Shown here piece by piece: positions 61,464 through 64,000 of a DNA stretch of 64,000 bases. Origin of the DNA: Theionarchaea archaeon (lineage in GTDB: Archaea; Methanobacteriota_B; Thermococci; Methanofastidiosales; SZ-28-30); contig JACVGT010000011.1 of assembly GCA_018992685.1 (NCBI GenBank), positions 1 to 64,000 of the forward strand, read 5' to 3'. The stretch's first letter is position 1. Each line of letters starts with the position of its first letter. Both the position numbers and the translations under genes were made by a program. The notes under the pieces are model-generated. The model was not told the origin of the DNA and ran no database searches. It was given only the letters and a program-made list of their open reading frames with translations.

Positions 61464-62705
61464 ATGGCTGATTATGATATAACGGATGAGAGTGTAGTCA
61501 AATTCCATGACTTATTCAGAGGTGAAGAGGACGAATCCATCACCGTAGGAAGGCAGGATATCGGGAAGTATGTCAGTCTCCCCAGAGATGCTGTGGAGGT
61601 CATCGATCTCCTGGATTCAGGACAGAAGGTTGGGGAAGTCAAAAGAGTCCTGAAGGACAAATATGGAGAAGACGTGGAAATCGAAGAGTTCATTGAAGAC
61701 ATGATTAAGAACGAAATGGTGAGGTCAATAGATGGATTCGAGATGGTCACGACGTCAAAACTACAAAAAGACCTTTTCAGTAGAGTAACTGCTCGCCATG
61801 TGGGGTGGATGTTCTCGAAGGTAGCATGGGTCATGTATATTGGCATGGCTATCTCATGTCTCATCATTTTTGCCCTTATTCCTGATTATATTCCATCTCC
61901 ACGTGATTATTTCTTCCATCCGTTGTATTCTGTGGCTGTTGGCTTCATGTTTTTCCTTGGATGGATTTTTGTGGCTATTCACGAACTGGCGCATTTGTTT
62001 GCGGCAAAATCTGTGGGAATTGAAGGGAATTTCAGTTTGAGCAATCGGTTGATCTTCATCGTGGCGCAGACAAACCTGGGCAATATCTGGACCATCCCGC
62101 GCAGAAGACGATTTGTCATCTATCTTGCCGGCATGGCGTGGGATTCAACATTGGTATTCATCTGTCTAGTACTGCTCTTCTTGTCTGATCATGGAGTGAT
62201 AACGCTCTCAGTCCTCTTGTACAAGTTCGTGAAAGCAGTGATTTTTGCCAAGGTGTGGACAATAATCTGGCAGTTTAGATTCAACATGCAGACCGATATC
62301 TACTACTCCATTGCCAACTACTTCAGGTGCCGAAATTTATTGGGCGATGCTCAGACCTACATAAAGAATTACAGTTCCAGATTCTATTCCCGAATAAAAG
62401 AGGCCGACATGAGCGGCATACCGGGAGATGAAATGAGAGTAATCAAGTGGTATGCTCTTCTCTACTTCGTTGGCACATCCATAACATTGGCCAGCTACTT
62501 TCTGAGAAATTTGCCCCTTGTCCTGCTCCAGATAATGAAAGCATTTGATGGACTCGTGATAGGCTACTCAGCAAGCCATGCAGATTTCACTGACGCAGTG
62601 GTGCTCATAGTCTTGAATGCCTTCAGATACGGACTCTTAGGATTCGTTATTTTGAGACCAAGATGGAATTGGCTGAAGGAGCGGTTTGCGGGTGCAAGAG
62701 CTTGA
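61464..62705 (+). CDS. PqqD-like domain fused to M50-type membrane metalloprotease
   Basis: A 413-residue membrane protein. Residues about 20-95 form a PqqD-like recognition domain (SLPRDAVEVIDLLDSGQKV, KDKYGEDVEIEEFIEDMIKN). Then come about seven transmembrane helices with the zinc motif HELAH (His173, Glu174, His177) in AIHELAHLFAAKSVGIEG and a third ligand region NMQTDIYYSIANYF (Asp278). This is the pattern of the peptide-associated M50 (site-2-type) proteases found in RiPP clusters, sometimes called YydH-like. It should recognise the same leader, cleave it in or near the membrane, and may release or export the mature product. The ATG is 2 bases after the enzyme 3 stop, so it belongs to the operon. 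Confidence 0.85.
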   Translation: MADYDITDESVVKFHDLFRGEEDESITVGRQDIGKYVSLPRDAVEVIDLLDSGQKVGEVKRVLKDKYGEDVEIEEFIEDMIKNEMVRSIDGFEMVTTSKLQKDLFSRVTARHVGWMFSKVAWVMYIGMAISCLIIFALIPDYIPSPRDYFFHPLYSVAVGFMFFLGWIFVAIHELAHLFAAKSVGIEGNFSLSNRLIFIVAQTNLGNIWTIPRRRRFVIYLAGMAWDSTLVFICLVLLFLSDHGVITLSVLLYKFVKAVIFAKVWTIIWQFRFNMQTDIYYSIANYFRCRNLLGDAQTYIKNYSSRFYSRIKEADMSGIPGDEMRVIKWYALLYFVGTSITLASYFLRNLPLVLLQIMKAFDGLVIGYSASHADFTDAVVLIVLNAFRYGLLGFVILRPRWNWLKERFAGARA

Positions 62706-62730
62706 AAATCTATACTGCTTTGCCAATACC

Positions 62731-62743
62731 GGCATTTATATCT
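62731..62743 (+). promoter_or_regulatory. Orphan TATA box after the RiPP operon
   Basis: GGCATTTATATCT is promoter-like, but the next gene (thiW) starts about 250 bases later and has its own TATA (GCTTATAAG, 62941). The intervening 62760-62940 contains no ORF that I trust and no tRNA or TPP-riboswitch pattern; an untranslated RNA is possible. Confidence 0.35.
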
Positions 62744-62989
62744 TCTTTCGGTCACTGGGTGAGCATAGGTTCTTGATGAGCCTGAAAGCTTGACTCTCAT
62801 TCGATGTTAATCTTCGAGAGGTTCCGCACAAGAAGGAGTGGAATCCTGCTGTCTGCGAGGTGACGCTGTGAAATCTCTGGAATATTCAACCTTTTTGCGT
62901 ATTCCTAATCAGGTCAAGTGTCCAGCAATTAAACCCAAATGCTTATAAGTAGATTGTAGTTTCCTAGAACTGAGTAATAGGTGACTCCC

Positions 62990-63478
62990 ATGAATAGCAG
63001 GCTATTAACCTACATTGCAGTGTTCGGCGCACTGGGCGCTGCCCTTGGATGGATTTCCATTCCAGTAGGACCAACCAAAGTGTTTCCGCTGCAGCATACC
63101 ATAAACGCTGTATCCGGAATACTGATGGGACCGTGGGCTGTCATATCTTCTCTCATTGCAGCCACTGTCAGATTCTCAACCGGAACAGGGAGTATCTATG
63201 CATTCCCTGGAAGCCCTTTTGGGGCTTTGGTAGTCTCCTTGTTGTACAGACTTACAAAGAAAGATCTAGCAGCTCTGACTGAACCCTTGGGAACTGTGGG
63301 GATTGGTGCAACCCTGAGTGCGTTACTCATCGCTCCTTTCATCACAGAGAGTGCGCCCACTCTTTGGTTCTTTTGGACTGCCTTTGCAGCAAGCTGCATT
63401 CCCGGAGCTGTCCTGGGCTACTTCATCCTGAAAATTCTGAGGAGGTCGAATGTGGAGCTTTACAGACCTGGAGAATAA
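62990..63478 (+). CDS. thiW: ECF transporter S component ThiW
   Basis: A 162-residue membrane protein with five or six helices matching ThiW, the substrate-binding subunit of an energy-coupling factor transporter for the thiazole precursor of thiamine. Family segments visible: ALGAALGWISIPVGPTKVFPLQHTINAV (split at IPVGPTKVFP), GILMGPWAVISSLIAATVRFSTGTGS and AFPGSPFGALVVSLLYR. The frame is open from a GTG at 62981, but the ATG at 62990 is correctly spaced from AGGTGA. A TATA lies at 62941. Its end overlaps the P-loop gene by 29 bases, so they are coupled. ECF energising subunits are not in the window. Confidence 0.88.
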   Translation: MNSRLLTYIAVFGALGAALGWISIPVGPTKVFPLQHTINAVSGILMGPWAVISSLIAATVRFSTGTGSIYAFPGSPFGALVVSLLYRLTKKDLAALTEPLGTVGIGATLSALLIAPFITESAPTLWFFWTAFAASCIPGAVLGYFILKILRRSNVELYRPGE

Positions 63479-63965
63479 GAAGACTCTTATCACTGGTGAG
63501 GTCCATACGGGGAAAACCTACCTAACCCAGACTCTGCTACAGGAAGCTGAATCCCTAACCAGGGATATAGCCGTCATTGATATGGCTCCGGAACCCACCA
63601 AAGGGGTGGGGGGAAAGCTTCATCCAACGTCATCCGAGACAGAATACTACACAACAGAAATACTAACACCCAGACTCTCAGGGAAAACTGCTCAAGAAGT
63701 CATTCAGCTAGCAGAAACTAACAAGGAACGAATAGATGTCCTTTTTCAGAATTACATCCCGCGTGCCATTCTGTTCATCAACGACGTTTCTATCTATCTC
63801 CAGAGAGGAAGTGTCAGAACTGTTCTTCACACTATATCTTCCTCACGAACTGTCATCATGAATGGGTATCTGGGCACAAGCCTGGGAGAAGACCCATTTT
63901 CTCAGAAGGAGAGAGAATCCATGCTCAATTTACAGAAATCTTGTGATATACTAATCAGGAGGTGA
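63450..63965 (+). CDS. Uncharacterised P-loop NTPase-like protein coupled to thiW
   Basis: A 171-residue protein with a Walker A (GEVHTGKT, residues 16-23) and a Walker B-like strand (RAILFINDVS). It contains a Ser/Thr-rich middle and no membrane segment. It starts at an ATG with GGAGG 4 bases upstream inside the end of thiW (29-base overlap) and is followed by another gene after 4 bases. It is too short for a complete ABC ATPase and lacks the ABC signature motif. I do not recognise the family; a role in thiamine-precursor metabolism or transport is inferred only from coupling to thiW. Confidence 0.6.
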   Translation: MWSFTDLENKKTLITGEVHTGKTYLTQTLLQEAESLTRDIAVIDMAPEPTKGVGGKLHPTSSETEYYTTEILTPRLSGKTAQEVIQLAETNKERIDVLFQNYIPRAILFINDVSIYLQRGSVRTVLHTISSSRTVIMNGYLGTSLGEDPFSQKERESMLNLQKSCDILIRR

Positions 63966-63969
63966 TCTT

Positions 63970-64000
63970 ATGGAAAGAATATCTGCACAGGAGAGAAATT
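63970..64000 (+). CDS. Start of a gene cut by the window end
   Basis: ATG at 63970 with AGGAGGTGA overlapping the preceding stop begins an open frame (MERISAQERN) that runs off the window. It is probably the third gene of the thiW unit. Function cannot be judged. Confidence 0.5.
   Translation, partial: MERISAQERN

Noticed and set aside
57029-62705. A standard PQQ pathway feeding the propeller protein at 20524-21864
   Set aside because: The precursor lacks the Glu-x3-Tyr core of PqqA, and no PqqB or PqqC homologue is present. The propeller repeats alone do not show PQQ binding.
62755-62860. tRNA or TPP riboswitch before thiW
   Set aside because: No cloverleaf, no T-loop consensus and no CTGAGA or ACCTGATCTGG-type motif.
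1-64000. CRISPR arrays, complete insertion sequences, rRNA genes
   Set aside because: Read through all intergenic regions; no regularly spaced repeats, no transposase gene and no rRNA-like sequence were seen.

Overview
The window is a piece of an archaeal chromosome. Evidence: archaeal ribosomal proteins eL21 and uL16 (L10e), RNA polymerase subunit Rpb4/RpoF, archaeal NAC, archaeal-type ProRS, archaeal phosphopantetheine adenylyltransferase, AMP phosphorylase, class III (pilin-type) signal peptides, several RAD55/KaiC-like ATPases, and TATA boxes of the form TTTATATA about 25-35 bp before many starts, a number of which look leaderless. Base composition is moderate. No rRNA, tRNA or CRISPR array was found. 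The gene content (peptide importer, secreted proteases, ADP-forming acyl-CoA synthetase, no methanogenesis genes here) suggests a heterotrophic, probably uncultivated euryarchaeal lineage, perhaps near Theionarchaea or Thermococci; that placement is a guess.

Layout. 0-4.3 kb: cell-surface genes (two pilin-like proteins and a VCBS-repeat protein). 4.4-8.2 kb, minus strand: HAD and PPP phosphatases, a type II pantothenate kinase-like protein, phosphopantetheine adenylyltransferase and a RAD55-like ATPase, divergent from a large PAS/GAF/DUF835 sensor (8.5-10.9 kb). 11-12.5 kb: AMP phosphorylase. 12.7-15.6 kb: an extracytoplasmic thiol-relay operon (membrane-anchored thioredoxin fused to NEW3-like domains, small secreted thioredoxin, CcdA). 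15.7-23.8 kb: glycosyltransferase, secreted subtilisin, N-acyl-D-amino-acid deacylase, PQQ-type propeller and S9 peptidase. 24-31.7 kb: a solo DUF2080 transposon-type protein, ProRS, an MtdB-like dehydrogenase, membrane proteins, a HExxH peptidase, ArgRS and a C_GCAxxG_C_C protein. 31.8-37.4 kb: a complete Opp/Dpp peptide ABC transporter. 37.8-43.5 kb: hypothetical genes, two membrane proteins, the eL21-rpoF-DUF655 informational cluster and a J-domain membrane protein. 43.5-46.6 kb: a RAD55 ATPase and an Lrp regulator diverging around a clear dyad, then a GT-C-like membrane protein. 46.7-51.8 kb: an acyl-CoA energy module (CoA-transferase fused to GNAT, ADP-forming CoA ligase, BioD/DRTGG protein). 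52-54.1 kb: a secreted GH10 xylanase-like enzyme. 54.4-56.5 kb: uL16, SSB, NAC and a RAD55 homologue with a degenerate Walker A.

The most notable region is 57.0-62.7 kb: a compact ribosomally synthesised, modified peptide (RiPP) locus. It has its own promoter, a very short precursor gene (32 residues, missed by normal ORF cutoffs) with a strong ribosome binding site and a downstream T-tract, then three radical SAM/SPASM enzymes and one M50-type membrane metalloprotease, all four carrying an N-terminal PqqD-like recognition domain. The first two enzymes share a 180-bp block in that domain that is about 96% identical by my hand alignment, while their catalytic parts have diverged, suggesting gene conversion to keep recognition of one leader. 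The product could be a small peptide-derived cofactor or signal; the sequence does not say which. The window ends with thiW, a P-loop protein and the start of another gene.

The physiological picture is protein and polysaccharide scavenging: secreted subtilisin, S9 peptidase, xylanase-like GH10 and Opp uptake outside, ADP-forming acyl-CoA ligase for ATP inside, and a surface thiol relay maintaining disulfides.
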